Assembly (NCBI RefSeq): GCF_902459805.1
Contig: NZ_CABPST010000001.1
Span: 124,001-188,000 of the forward strand
Length of the DNA stretch: 64,000 nucleotides
Direction of reading: 5' to 3'
From: Pandoraea bronchicola
GTDB taxonomy: Bacteria; Pseudomonadota; Gammaproteobacteria; Burkholderiales; Burkholderiaceae
The position numbers were made by a program, and so were the translations under genes. Below the pieces are notes generated by a model that was not told the origin of the DNA, did not search any database, and saw only the letters and a program-made list of their open reading frames with translations. Shown piece by piece: positions 27,574-36,331 of this stretch (within the stretch, counting starts at the first letter, position 1; each line of letters begins with the position of its first letter).

Positions 27574-28542
27574 TTACGCCGGTGCGATGGGAAACGATGC
27601 GCTCTCCACAGTCATCGACGCGCGCCGCCCCCCAGTTCCCGTCGCATCGCGATCGCTCGCGTCTGCTGCGACGCGCGTCGAGCCTGCCGACAATAACCAG
27701 TCAATGGTTTCTGGCCACAGGAACGCACCGGAACGTTGGCGAAAGTATCCCATATGCCCGATCGCTCCGGCATCCGAACGTTTGGCGGGAATTTCGAGAC
27801 GCGTCACCGGGGCATTACGCAGCCGGGAAACGAACATGTCGAGACCCATCGGCGTAGCCCAGGGGTCGTCGTCGAAACCCAATGACAGAATCGGTGTGCG
27901 CACACGCGCGAAGCGCGCGTCGGCGTCGAGCGTCGGGTCGTCAAAAAAGTAGTTCGGCAGGCGGGTCCATCGGCTCCACTCAAGCAGCACGCCCGCGGGC
28001 AAGTCCTCGCCGATACCCAGCTTTCTGCCGGGCATATACCCGGTAAGACGCACGAGCGCAGGCGCCACCCAATGCATGAGCATGGTGACTCGCGCGCGCT
28101 CGCGCTGGTGGCTCACCATACGCATCGCCCCCGCATGCGAGGCTACCTGTACGGCGGCGGTCAACCGATTGGAGCATTCGCACAACCCGATGGCATGGCC
28201 GCCGAAGCTGTGGCCAACGGCATAAATCGGCAGCGACGGATAACGCTCGAACGCCCAACGGGTGACCCCTTCGACATCCAGATCGGCCCAGTCGCGCATG
28301 CGTGCCCGGAAGCCGCGTAACGCCGGCGGGCACGATCCGTCGATGCCACGATAGCTATAAGTGACGGCGATCAGCCCGCGCTGCGCGACGTATTGCGCGA
28401 AGGCGAAATAGAGACGCTCCGGCACGCCTGTCGCCGAATGGACCAGCACGACACCCCGCGCAGGCAACGATTCGGGATACCAGGCGTGTGCGCCTAACGG
28501 GTAAGCGTCAAGGGCGGGAATTTCGACAGCAAGCGATGGCAT
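27574..28542 (-). CDS. Alpha/beta-fold hydrolase
   Basis: A 322-residue predicted serine hydrolase resembling the COG4757 group. The nucleophile elbow is GHSFGG near residue 117, and a C-terminal histidine lies in GAIGHMGYF. I start at ATG 28542 (MPSLAVEIP); a GTG at 28566 would add eight residues. The substrate is unknown; esters or lactones are typical. It is first in an operon with marR and is preceded by a 56-bp inverted repeat, suggesting derepression by an unknown effector. Confidence 0.85.
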   Translation of the reverse strand: MPSLAVEIPALDAYPLGAHAWYPESLPARGVVLVHSATGVPERLYFAFAQYVAQRGLIAVTYSYRGIDGSCPPALRGFRARMRDWADLDVEGVTRWAFERYPSLPIYAVGHSFGGHAIGLCECSNRLTAAVQVASHAGAMRMVSHQRERARVTMLMHWVAPALVRLTGYMPGRKLGIGEDLPAGVLLEWSRWTRLPNYFFDDPTLDADARFARVRTPILSLGFDDDPWATPMGLDMFVSRLRNAPVTRLEIPAKRSDAGAIGHMGYFRQRSGAFLWPETIDWLLSAGSTRVAADASDRDATGTGGRRASMTVESASFPIAPA

Positions 28543-28615
28543 GACATTGCTCTCCGGCGCTCGCACGCTCCGGGGGGAAATGCGTAGCGCCTGTTAGGGA
28601 AAGGGGAAAATCCGG

Positions 28616-28671
28616 AATTTATTTCGCACACGAAGTATATTGCCAATATTACTTCGCTCACGAAATAAATT
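28616..28671. promoter_or_regulatory. 56-bp inverted repeat of two TTCG-N4-CGAA dyads
   Basis: Outer arms AATTTATTTCG (28616-28626) and CGAAATAAATT (28661-28671) are perfect, as are inner arms CGAAGTA (28631-28637) and TACTTCG (28650-28656), with TATTG/CAATA near the centre. Each half is itself a dyad TTCG-N4-CGAA, centred 30 bp apart. It begins about 75 bases upstream of the hydrolase start. It looks like a double operator for a dimeric repressor, the MarR protein being the nearest candidate. Confidence 0.8.
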
Positions 28672-28733
28672 GAGTGGAAGGCACAACGCGTGTAGGGGCA
28701 ATAAAGGCGCAGCGAAGCAGAAACCATGGAAAA

Positions 28734-28756
28734 CGGGGACCGAAGTCCCCGTTTTT
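28734..28756 (-). terminator. Bidirectional Rho-independent terminator
   Basis: CGGGGAC (28734-28740) and GTCCCCG (28745-28751) pair perfectly across a CGAA tetraloop, flanked by AAA on the left and TTTTT on the right, so it can act on both strands. On the minus strand it ends the acid phosphatase gene 32 bases after its stop. Confidence 0.85.
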
Positions 28757-28787
28757 GCTCCTTGCTTCGACGGTCCTGCTTGCGTCG

Positions 28788-30269
28788 CTATCGCACGGCG
28801 TTCAGACACGCCGGAGACAGCGCCGCCTTGGCCCGCTGGGCGAACGCTGGCCAGCGGCAGGCCTGGGTGTCCGGACCATCGCCGCAATCGGGCATGGCAA
28901 GTGCCATGCGCTTCGCCGGCTCGTCGAGCGAGAGCGCGGTGAGATGCCGCATCTGATGCATTGATTGGTACACGATCTCCACGCGCACGAACGCTTCGCC
29001 CGCCGGATTGCGCCACAGCGTGAAGACAAGCGCGCCATCGGGCGGCGTGTTGTCGGGTTGATCGGGCAATTGCCAATCGAGTTTGAGCATGCCCGCCAGG
29101 TTGGCCACATTGGTGTCGTGGCCAGTCAGCACATAGACCCGATTGCCCACCGGCAAGACGGGGCCGCGCACGGGTGCCGGCGGCGGTGCGCCCGTCTCCA
29201 TCGCCGAGCGCGTCAGCGCATCAAGCACGGCAGCCAGCAGCGGCGTGCCGTTGGCCGATGCCAGATAGGGCGTGCGGTTGAGCAGATCGCGCTGCGCGTT
29301 GTGCGCTTCGAACAGACGCGCCCAATCTTTTTCGTCGCGGATGCGGCCCCAGGCCACATCGTGCTCGGGCAAGCCCTCGCCGTATTGCAGCAGGAAGACT
29401 TCCGCCGCCGTCGCAGCACTACCGAGCGCGCCGCGCAGCGCAACGCCGCTGCCATCGCCTTCCACACGCAATCGCGTGGGCACGTCCTCGAGCTTGCAGC
29501 CGCCTTGCGCACCGCACGCGGGACTGTGCGCGTAGTCGAGCACTTCGCTCATGCGGGCAATCGTCGCCGCGTAACGTTTGTTCAACCCGGAGACACCGTC
29601 CGGCGCGAGACGCGCCTCGATCGCCCCGCGTGCCGCACCCGGATCGAGCGGGCAGTCGCCAGCGTCCACTGGATGAAAAACCGCGTCGTAGGTCGTGAGA
29701 TCCGCTTGATGCGACGTGCGCATGTCGCACCCCGGCGCCATGCCTTGCAACAGCGCGTCGCCCGTCTCGCGCGTTCGTTGATCGATATCGGCCCATCCGT
29801 ACACCGTGCCCGGCGCCGGACACGCGTTGTCGGGCAGCACCCGCCGCGCGCGCAGCCAGTCGCCGTAATAGCGCCCCATGCGCTCGGCCAGCGAGCCGCC
29901 GCGTGCCGTCAGATAACCGGCGGGCACCGGCCAGCCCGGCCAGGCGTCCGGGCTGAGTTTGTCCAACGGGGGATGGGCGTGAGTGGGCGATCGCACGCCG
30001 TGACGGCTCACGATCACCGTGGAGACGAGTGCCCAGTCGGCCGGCATGCCGTCGATGCGCGCTGCCGATTCGGGCGGTTTGGCCTGCCCCGGCGACGGTG
30101 GTGACGACGTGGTGCAGGCGCTCAGCGCACCTGCGACGGCAAGTGCCGCGAGGCACCCCTGCCACCGCACACCGCTGCGCCTTTGCCGGCGGCGCACCGA
30201 AACGTCTGGACGAACATCACGGGATCGAACGGGTTCACGAGTCATCACGCGGGTCATGGCGGCAGTCAT
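28788..30269 (-). CDS. Histidine acid phosphatase (AppA/phytase family) lipoprotein
   Basis: A protein of up to 493 residues of the histidine acid phosphatase family, covering phytases and glucose-1-phosphatases. The catalytic RHGVRSPTH and the later TGHDTNVANLAG (HD proton donor) are both present. A lipobox-like LSAC precedes TTSS, so the mature protein is probably lipid-anchored in the envelope. In-frame ATGs at 30269, 30257 and 30245 all leave an over-long signal region. GTGs at 30197 or 30170 would give a normal lipoprotein signal and may be the true start. No operon partner; the substrate is unknown. Confidence 0.87.
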   Translation of the reverse strand: MTAAMTRVMTREPVRSRDVRPDVSVRRRQRRSGVRWQGCLAALAVAGALSACTTSSPPSPGQAKPPESAARIDGMPADWALVSTVIVSRHGVRSPTHAHPPLDKLSPDAWPGWPVPAGYLTARGGSLAERMGRYYGDWLRARRVLPDNACPAPGTVYGWADIDQRTRETGDALLQGMAPGCDMRTSHQADLTTYDAVFHPVDAGDCPLDPGAARGAIEARLAPDGVSGLNKRYAATIARMSEVLDYAHSPACGAQGGCKLEDVPTRLRVEGDGSGVALRGALGSAATAAEVFLLQYGEGLPEHDVAWGRIRDEKDWARLFEAHNAQRDLLNRTPYLASANGTPLLAAVLDALTRSAMETGAPPPAPVRGPVLPVGNRVYVLTGHDTNVANLAGMLKLDWQLPDQPDNTPPDGALVFTLWRNPAGEAFVRVEIVYQSMHQMRHLTALSLDEPAKRMALAMPDCGDGPDTQACRWPAFAQRAKAALSPACLNAVR

Positions 30270-30420
30270 GGCAACAAGTCGGGGTGACGGGGACGGCGTT
30301 GAGATGCATCTTACCGTGCGTCCTTTACCGTCGCCCGAACCAACGTGAAATCGTGGTGGAAATGCATCGATGCGCCAACGTAATGACACTGAACACTGCG
30401 CGATTCCCCCGAAGACGCCA

Positions 30421-31281
30421 CTACCCGGTCACGCCGTCCGCCCGGCCCACGGCGCCGAAGCGCCACGACAACCGATGCGCCGCAGCAAGCAGCGCCTGTG
30501 CCGGTGGCGCGTCGAGCGCCGTCTCGAAACTGCCCGCCGATCCCATCAGCGCAAGCACCAGCGTGACTTCCCCGGTGTGGTCGAACACCGGCACCGCCAC
30601 CGTATCGATGCCTGGCACCGGGTTGCTCAATGCTGTATCGAATCGTTGTTCGCGGATGGCCGTCCGGCGCCCGGCGTAGTCGGCTGGCGGCGTCGCCGCC
30701 CGGCCTTCCGCGCCCAGCCCTGCCATGCGTACAGGCTCCTGCAGGAGCAGAGCGTCGAGTACCGGTTCCGGCAGGAAGGCAGCGAACGTGCGTCCGATGG
30801 CGGTATTGACCAGCGAGAGCACCGTGCCAATGCGCAGGCTCACGTGCTGCGGGCGCATCGCCTCCTCCAGCCGGACCACCGTGGGACCGACCGGCCCGAG
30901 CACGGCCATCGCGGCTGACAACCCGGTGGCTTGTGCGAGCGCGAGAATCTCCGGCTCGGATTCGCCGGTCGGCGACAGACGTTGCAACGCCATCAACCCG
31001 AGTTCGAGACTCAGCGCGCCCGCCTCGAAGTTGCCGTTCTCGTCGCGCGTAAGCAAGCCGGCACGTTGCAGGCTCACCAGATGCGGATGCGCCTTCGCCG
31101 CCGCCATGCCCGCGTCGCGAGCGAGCGCATTGAGCGGCAGCGGGCGTCCCGCTGCGACCAACGCTTCGAGCAACGCGCCAGTGCTTTCAAGCGCCTGAAT
31201 GCCGCGCTGCGGTTTCGCCGGGGTCGTCGTTTCGTCGTTCGTCATCTCACGGGCTCCGGCGCGGTTTCGCGTGGCGCTCAT
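30421..31281 (-). CDS. IclR-family regulator (second of a tandem pair)
   Basis: A 286-residue IclR-type protein. A winged helix (AAAKAHPHLVSLQRAGLLTRDENG) is followed by an effector domain (SLRIGTVLSLVNTAIGRTFAAF). Its start overlaps the stop of the upstream iclR gene (ATGA), so the two are translated together. It is clearly paralogous to its partner: both have the unusual AHP(H/Y)LVSL recognition helix and matching effector blocks. It may form a heteromer with the partner or sense a second ligand. Confidence 0.9.
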   Translation of the reverse strand: MSATRNRAGAREMTNDETTTPAKPQRGIQALESTGALLEALVAAGRPLPLNALARDAGMAAAKAHPHLVSLQRAGLLTRDENGNFEAGALSLELGLMALQRLSPTGESEPEILALAQATGLSAAMAVLGPVGPTVVRLEEAMRPQHVSLRIGTVLSLVNTAIGRTFAAFLPEPVLDALLLQEPVRMAGLGAEGRAATPPADYAGRRTAIREQRFDTALSNPVPGIDTVAVPVFDHTGEVTLVLALMGSAGSFETALDAPPAQALLAAAHRLSWRFGAVGRADGVTG

Positions 31282-32099
31282 GCGCTCACCTCAGCCCCGT
31301 CGCGATCCGCATCGACCTGTCGCGCAATCGCACTTGCCGTCGCACACAATGCGCTGGCCGCCGCACCGTTCCAGGCCACATCGAGCGCCGCCGTCGGCCC
31401 GATGGCAGTGAGCGCCAGACGCAAACGGCCGCTCGCATCGAACACCGGGGCACACAGACTGCTCACCGACGGGCTCGGCATGTTCACACTGCGCGACATG
31501 CCGTGCGCCCGCGTCTCATCGAGAGACGCATTGAACCGTTCGCGCTCATCCGAGGTTGGGGGCATCTGTTCATGCCACGCTTGCGGCCATTGCGCCTGCG
31601 GCGTGAAGGCGCAGAACGCGCGGCCGGTCGACGTCGTAGTGAGTGACATGACCGAACCGACGTGCAAGTTCACATGCAGCGGGAACGCCGCACGCTCGAA
31701 ATGCACGACGAGCGGACCTTGCGGGGCGCTTGTACAGATCGCCACGCAGAAGCCGGTCTCGCGGGCCAGCGCGATCACACGAGGCACTGCCGCGCGATAC
31801 GCCGGATCGTTTTCAAGATGCAACAACGCGAGACGCAGCGTCATCGGGCCCGGCGCATAGTCGCCCGACATCGGGTCGCGCTTGAGCAAACCCAGTCGTA
31901 TGAGGCTCACCAGATATGGATGTGCCTGCGCGGGGGGCAGCCCCGCGAGCGCGGCAAGATCGCCCGGCCCCAGCGGGCGCCGCGCCTGCGCGAGCGCCTG
32001 AAGCACGCGCGCCGCCACATCCACGCTTTGCACGCCGCGTGAGGCTCGGCCGGGCTGGCCGCTCGCGGCGGCGGTGCCGTCCATCGGAATTCGGTTCAT
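31278..32099 (-). CDS. IclR-family regulator (first of a tandem pair)
   Basis: A 273-residue IclR-type protein. The winged helix (LPPAQAHPYLVSLIRLGLLKRDP) and effector domain (NLHVGSVMSLTTTSTGRAFCAF) are clear. I start at the ATG 32099 (MNRIPMDG); the much longer open frame upstream is the antisense of the MBL gene. It diverges from the MBL/FAD/DUF2783 operon, with a perfect palindrome in the shared region, and is the likely regulator of that operon. Confidence 0.9.
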   Translation of the reverse strand: MNRIPMDGTAAASGQPGRASRGVQSVDVAARVLQALAQARRPLGPGDLAALAGLPPAQAHPYLVSLIRLGLLKRDPMSGDYAPGPMTLRLALLHLENDPAYRAAVPRVIALARETGFCVAICTSAPQGPLVVHFERAAFPLHVNLHVGSVMSLTTTSTGRAFCAFTPQAQWPQAWHEQMPPTSDERERFNASLDETRAHGMSRSVNMPSPSVSSLCAPVFDASGRLRLALTAIGPTAALDVAWNGAAASALCATASAIARQVDADRDGAEVSA

Positions 32100-32254
32100 G
32101 CGGTCGTGGGAGTCAGGCTCCCCCAAGGAAAATGGCCTAGATTCTAAACAAGTCGGTGCCCGCATTTTCAATCTTCCCCGCAATACCCAAGGGTTAACCC
32201 AAACACAAACGCCACCGAATCGTTCACACCACCACATTAGCAAATAACAATCAC

Positions 32255-32292
32255 ATTTGTCATTGACAAATATTCTGGGCGTTTCGTAAGAT
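32255..32292 (+). promoter_or_regulatory. Promoter with overlapping palindromic operator
   Basis: ATTTGTCA-T-TGACAAAT (32255-32271) is a perfect 8-bp dyad with one central base. Its right half contains TTGACA (32263-32268), a consensus -35, followed after 18 bases by TAAGAT (32287-32292), a good -10. The regulator would sit on the -35 of the MBL/FAD/DUF2783 operon. Repression by the divergent IclR protein is the simplest reading. Confidence 0.7.
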
Positions 32293-32342
32293 GGCCCCAT
32301 CATTCGCACCATCCCCGCAGACGAGATAAGAGAGAGACAAGC

Positions 32343-33302
32343 ATGGCCAAAGCATTCGCCTCGCAAGCCGACCTGGAAGCCAAGAAGGTCACGTTCACCC
32401 AACTGTCGGAAAACACCTGGGCCTACACGGCCGAGGGCGATCCGAACTCCGGCGTCATCATTGGCGACGACGGCGTGATGATTGTCGATACGACAGCCAC
32501 ACCCGCCATGGCGCAAGACCTCATCGCGAAGATCCGCACGGTCACCGACAAGCCGATCAAGTACGTGGTGCTCTCGCACTACCACGCCGTGCGCGTGCTC
32601 GGTGCGTCGGCCTACTTTGCCGAAGGGGCTCAACAGATCATTGCGAGCCGCGGCACGTACGAGATGATCGTCGAGCGCGGCGAAGCCGACATGAAGTCGG
32701 AGATCGAACGCTTCCCGCGTCTGTTCGCCGGTGTCGAGACGGTGCCCGGCCTCACATGGCCGACGCTCGTCTTCGAGAAGGAAATCACGCTCTTCCTCGG
32801 CAAGCTCGAAGTGAAGATCGCGCACCTCGGTTCGGGTCACACCAAGGGCGACACTGTGGTGTGGCTGCCGTCTCAAAAGGTGCTGTTCTCGGGCGATCTG
32901 GTCGAGTACGACGCCGCCTGCTACACCGGTGACGCGCAACTCGCCGAATGGCCGGCCACGCTCGACGCGCTGGCCGCGCTCGGTGCCGAGAAGCTCGTGC
33001 CGGGCCGTGGCCCTGCGCTGACCACGCCCGAAGAAGTCACCAAGGGCCTCGCCTACACGAAGGACTTCGTGACAACGCTGTTCGAAGCGGGTAAGCAAGC
33101 CGTCGAACAGAAGCTCGATCTGAAGGGGGCAATGGCACTCACACGCAGCCAGATGGATCCGAAATTCGGCCATGTGTTCATCTACGAACACTGCCTGCCG
33201 TTCGACGTGACCCGCGCGTTCGACGAAGCGAGCGGCATCACGCACCCGCGCATCTGGACGGCGCAGCGCGACAAGGAAATGTGGGCCGCGCTGCAGGACT
33301 GA
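32343..33302 (+). CDS. MBL-fold metallo-hydrolase with altered metal site
   Basis: A 319-residue metallo-beta-lactamase-fold protein. The usual HxHxDH is SHYHAVR: His79 and His81 remain, but Val83 and Arg84 replace the second-site Asp and His. His166 (SGHTKGD) and Asp185 (SGDLVEY) are kept, while the last histidine (usually PGHGP) is Arg222 in PGRGP. All three second-site ligands are therefore lost together, suggesting a mononuclear or altered centre rather than a damaged gene. It is the first gene of an operon with an FAD monooxygenase and a DUF2783 protein. The reaction is unknown; ring-product or thioester hydrolysis would fit. Confidence 0.88.
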   Translation: MAKAFASQADLEAKKVTFTQLSENTWAYTAEGDPNSGVIIGDDGVMIVDTTATPAMAQDLIAKIRTVTDKPIKYVVLSHYHAVRVLGASAYFAEGAQQIIASRGTYEMIVERGEADMKSEIERFPRLFAGVETVPGLTWPTLVFEKEITLFLGKLEVKIAHLGSGHTKGDTVVWLPSQKVLFSGDLVEYDAACYTGDAQLAEWPATLDALAALGAEKLVPGRGPALTTPEEVTKGLAYTKDFVTTLFEAGKQAVEQKLDLKGAMALTRSQMDPKFGHVFIYEHCLPFDVTRAFDEASGITHPRIWTAQRDKEMWAALQD

Positions 33303-33414
33303 GTTCGACACCGGCGCGGCCGCAGCGACCGCGCCGGCAGCAAAAGCAACAAAGCAAAAAACGGAACCCGCCGGGGCGTGTGCGCCGGTGCGGTGCCGAC
33401 GATGGAGACATTGC

Positions 33415-35148
33415 ATGAGCAGCATCGATTACCAGCGCCTGACGTTCGATTACCAGCCCTGTGCGGAACAATCCGGCAGCGTCACGCCTGAGACGCACCC
33501 GGTCATCGTGATCGGTGCCGGTCCTGTAGGACTGGCAACCGCGATCGATCTCGCGCAGCAAGGCGTGTCCGTAGTCGTCCTCGACGACGACTGCACCCTC
33601 TCGACCGGTTCGCGCGCCATCTGCTTCGCCAAGCGCACGCTCGATATCTTCGACCGTCTCGGCTGTGGCGAGCGCATGGTGCAAAAAGGCGTGTGCTGGA
33701 ACGTCGGTCGTGTGTTCCTGCGCGATCAGGAGGTCTACAACTTCGATCTGCTGCCCGAGGCGGGACACCATCGTCCGGCGTTCATCAATCTTCAGCAGTA
33801 CTACGTTGAAGGCTATCTGTTCGAGCGCGCACGCGAGCTGCCGAACATCGAAATCCGCTGGAAGAGCAAGGTCGTCGGCCTGACGCAACAAGGCACGCCG
33901 GGCGCCCCCGATGCGAGCGTCACGCTCACGGTCGAGACACCCGACGGCGAATATCAAATGCGCGCACGCTATGTCGTGGCGGCCGACGGTTCGCGCAGCG
34001 CTGTGCGCAAATTAGTCGGTGTCGACAGCCACGGACGCACGTTCAAGGACCGCTTCCTCATCGCCGACGTCAAGATGACGGCCGACTTCCCCGCGGAGCG
34101 CTGGTTCTGGTTCGATCCGCCGTTCCATCCGAATCAGTCCGTGCTGCTGCATCGCCAGCCCGACGACGTGTGGCGCATCGACTTCCAGTTGGGATGGGAC
34201 GCCGACCCGGCGCTGGAGAAGACCCCCGAGCGCGTGATCCCGCGTGTGCAGGCCCTGCTTGGCCCGGACGCCAAATTCACACTGGAGTGGGTCAGCGTCT
34301 ACACCTTCTCGTGTCTGCGCATGGACGACTTCCGTCATGGCCATGTGCTGTTTGCCGGGGATGCAGCGCACGGTGTGTCGCCGTTCGGCGCGCGCGGTGC
34401 GAACAGCGGCGTGCAAGATGCCGAGAACCTCGCGTGGAAACTTGCGCTCGTGCTCGCCGGTCATGCGCCCGATGCACTGCTCGATACCTACGCCCGCGAG
34501 CGCGAATTCGCCGCAGACGAGAACATCCGCAATTCCACACGCTCGACCGATTTCATCACCCCCAAGAGCCCAGTCTCGCGTGTCTTCCGCGATGCGGTGC
34601 TGACACTGGCCCGCGACCATGCGTTTGCGCGTCAACTGGTCAACAGCGGACGGCTGTCGGTGCCCGCCGTGCTGCATGAGTCGACACTCAACACCGCCGA
34701 GCGCGATCCGTTCGCAGGGCGCATGGTGCCGGGTGCCGCCTGTGTCGACGCGCCGCTCACCCGTCATGGGCAGGACGGCTGGCTGCTGCCGCGTCTGGGC
34801 GGACGCTTCGTCGCACTGGTCTTCGGTGCACCGGGCTCGCTCGATGCGGCATCGCTTGCCGCCCTTGACTCACTTGCGAACGACAGCGTGCCGGTCGTGC
34901 CCGTGTTCGTCACGCCCGATGCCGAAGCCGCACAGGACGCGCACAACGAGCACAGCGTCTGGCATGACGTGCAAGGTCTGGCCGCCCAACGGTACGACGC
35001 TGCACCGGGCACGGTGTATCTGATTCGCCCGGATCAGCACGTATGCGCGCGGTGGCGCACCGTCGACGCCACGGCGATTGCCGCCGCACGCGAGCGCGCC
35101 CTTGGCCGCACAGCACCGCAAGTCGCGCCGATGCAGTGTGCCGCCTGA
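33415..35148 (+). CDS. FAD-dependent aromatic monooxygenase (MhpA/PheA-like)
   Basis: A 577-residue class A flavoprotein hydroxylase. It shows the GxGxxG motif VIGAGPVGLATAIDLAQQG, the DG motif VVAADGSRSAVRKLVG, and the GD motif HVLFAGDAAHGVSPFGARG. The C-terminal 180 residues look like the thioredoxin-like domain of phenol-type hydroxylases. It should hydroxylate an aromatic ring using NAD(P)H and O2; the substrate is unknown. Start ATG at 33415 has GGAG seven bases upstream, and 112 bases separate it from the MBL gene. The regulator and MBL partner point to a dedicated aromatic pathway. Confidence 0.9.
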   Translation: MSSIDYQRLTFDYQPCAEQSGSVTPETHPVIVIGAGPVGLATAIDLAQQGVSVVVLDDDCTLSTGSRAICFAKRTLDIFDRLGCGERMVQKGVCWNVGRVFLRDQEVYNFDLLPEAGHHRPAFINLQQYYVEGYLFERARELPNIEIRWKSKVVGLTQQGTPGAPDASVTLTVETPDGEYQMRARYVVAADGSRSAVRKLVGVDSHGRTFKDRFLIADVKMTADFPAERWFWFDPPFHPNQSVLLHRQPDDVWRIDFQLGWDADPALEKTPERVIPRVQALLGPDAKFTLEWVSVYTFSCLRMDDFRHGHVLFAGDAAHGVSPFGARGANSGVQDAENLAWKLALVLAGHAPDALLDTYAREREFAADENIRNSTRSTDFITPKSPVSRVFRDAVLTLARDHAFARQLVNSGRLSVPAVLHESTLNTAERDPFAGRMVPGAACVDAPLTRHGQDGWLLPRLGGRFVALVFGAPGSLDAASLAALDSLANDSVPVVPVFVTPDAEAAQDAHNEHSVWHDVQGLAAQRYDAAPGTVYLIRPDQHVCARWRTVDATAIAAARERALGRTAPQVAPMQCAA

Positions 35149-35215
35149 CATCACCCTGGCCAATCGCATCGACCGACGTTCGGACCACACCGATTTCGCA
35201 GGAAGGAGACACTTC

Positions 35216-35425
35216 ATGGCACTCGATACACAACCGCGTCTGACACGTCCGGACGATTTCTACGAAGCCCTGATCGACATGCACCGCGATCTCGACGAGA
35301 CCCAAAGTCAGGCCGCCAATGCGCAACTGATCCTGTTGCTCGCCAACCAGATCGGCGATCACGACACGCTGCTCTCGGCGCTTCGTCTCGCGCGTGCGGG
35401 CGCATTGGGCAACGCGGCACGCTGA
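35216..35425 (+). CDS. DUF2783 small protein
   Basis: A 69-residue soluble protein matching the DUF2783 family as I know it, from the core DDFYEALIDMHR and the NAQLILLLANQIGDH block. It is mostly helical and has no signal peptide. Start ATG at 35216 has AGGAG about seven bases upstream. It is the third gene of the MBL/FAD monooxygenase operon, 67 bases after it. It is often found next to such flavin monooxygenases, so an accessory or stabilising role is possible; none is known to me. Confidence 0.85.
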   Translation: MALDTQPRLTRPDDFYEALIDMHRDLDETQSQAANAQLILLLANQIGDHDTLLSALRLARAGALGNAAR

Positions 35426-35462
35426 TCGCGGGACAGTCCCGCGTCGCAACTCTCATAAACGA

Positions 35463-35493
35463 AGCGGGGCGCCCGATAACCGGGCGCCCCGCT
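35463..35493. terminator. Strong hairpin terminator between convergent genes
   Basis: AGCGGGGCGCCCG (35463-35475) and CGGGCGCCCCGCT (35481-35493) form a perfect 13-bp stem with a 5-base loop. It lies between the convergent DUF2783 operon and pcaR and can serve both. The T content after it is low (GTCTTTG). Confidence 0.7.
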
Positions 35494-35530
35494 GTCTTTG
35501 CAACCGCATGTTTTATCTCGCGTGCAGGCG

Positions 35531-36331
35531 TTACACCACCACCATTTGTGAAATCTTCTGCGCCGCCTGCTGAAGGGGCGCGAGGAACTTCGCTTCCATC
35601 TCGGCAGCCGACGTCCGGTTGGCCTGACCGCTCACGTTCATCGCGGCAATCACCTGGCCTGACCGATTGCGGATCGGCGCGGCAAGCGAAATCAGCCCCT
35701 CCTCCAGTTCCTGATCGACCAGCGCCCATCCCTTTGCACGCACGTCGAGAATCCGTTCACGCAAGGCGTCGATATCGGTGACCGTACGGCGTGTGTGCTG
35801 GCGAATGTCGGCGCGACGCAATGCGGCCTCGAGTTCGTCGTCAGGCAACGCCGAGAGCATGACGCGTCCCATCGACGTACACCACGCCGGCAGGCGGCTG
35901 CCGATCGACAAGTTGATCGACATCACCTTGCGCACTGGCACGCGCAGCACATACACGATGTCGTCGCCGTCGAGCACGGAGGCAGAACTGCTCTCTTGCA
36001 CCTGCTGCACGAGCGCCTCCATGAAGGGCTCGGCAAGGTTCCACAGCGGCATCGACGTCAGATAGGAAAAACCAAGATCGAGAATTCGCGGGGTGAGCCG
36101 GAACAACCGCCCTTCACTTCGCACATAGCCCAGCGCCTCGAGCGTGAGCAGAATGCGGCGGGCGCCAGCGCGCGTCAGACCTGATGCCTGCGCGACTTCC
36201 GAGAGCGTCTGCGCGGGGCGCGCTGCATTGAACGCCTTGACGACCGCCAGCCCGCGCGCGAACGACTGTACATAGGAGTCGCCCGGTTTCTTGTCGGTCG
36301 GTTCGGTAGCGTCGTTGGGCACAGGTGTCAT
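35531..36331 (-). CDS. pcaR: IclR-family beta-ketoadipate pathway regulator
   Basis: A 266-residue PcaR/PcaU-type protein. It starts with an unstructured tail, then SYVQSFARGLAVVKAFN, an HTH (LSEVAQASGLTRAGARRILLTLEALGYV), and an effector domain with WCTSMGRVMLSALP. Family members respond to beta-ketoadipate or protocatechuate and control pca genes. It diverges from pcaIJF over about 300 bases containing a perfect 14-bp-arm palindrome. Start ATG at 36331. Confidence 0.92.
   Translation of the reverse strand: MTPVPNDATEPTDKKPGDSYVQSFARGLAVVKAFNAARPAQTLSEVAQASGLTRAGARRILLTLEALGYVRSEGRLFRLTPRILDLGFSYLTSMPLWNLAEPFMEALVQQVQESSSASVLDGDDIVYVLRVPVRKVMSINLSIGSRLPAWCTSMGRVMLSALPDDELEAALRRADIRQHTRRTVTDIDALRERILDVRAKGWALVDQELEEGLISLAAPIRNRSGQVIAAMNVSGQANRTSAAEMEAKFLAPLQQAAQKISQMVVV

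Noticed and set aside
32100-33425. Upstream extension of the first IclR gene (to 715 codons)
   Set aside because: It is antisense to the MBL gene; the family N-terminus begins near 32099.
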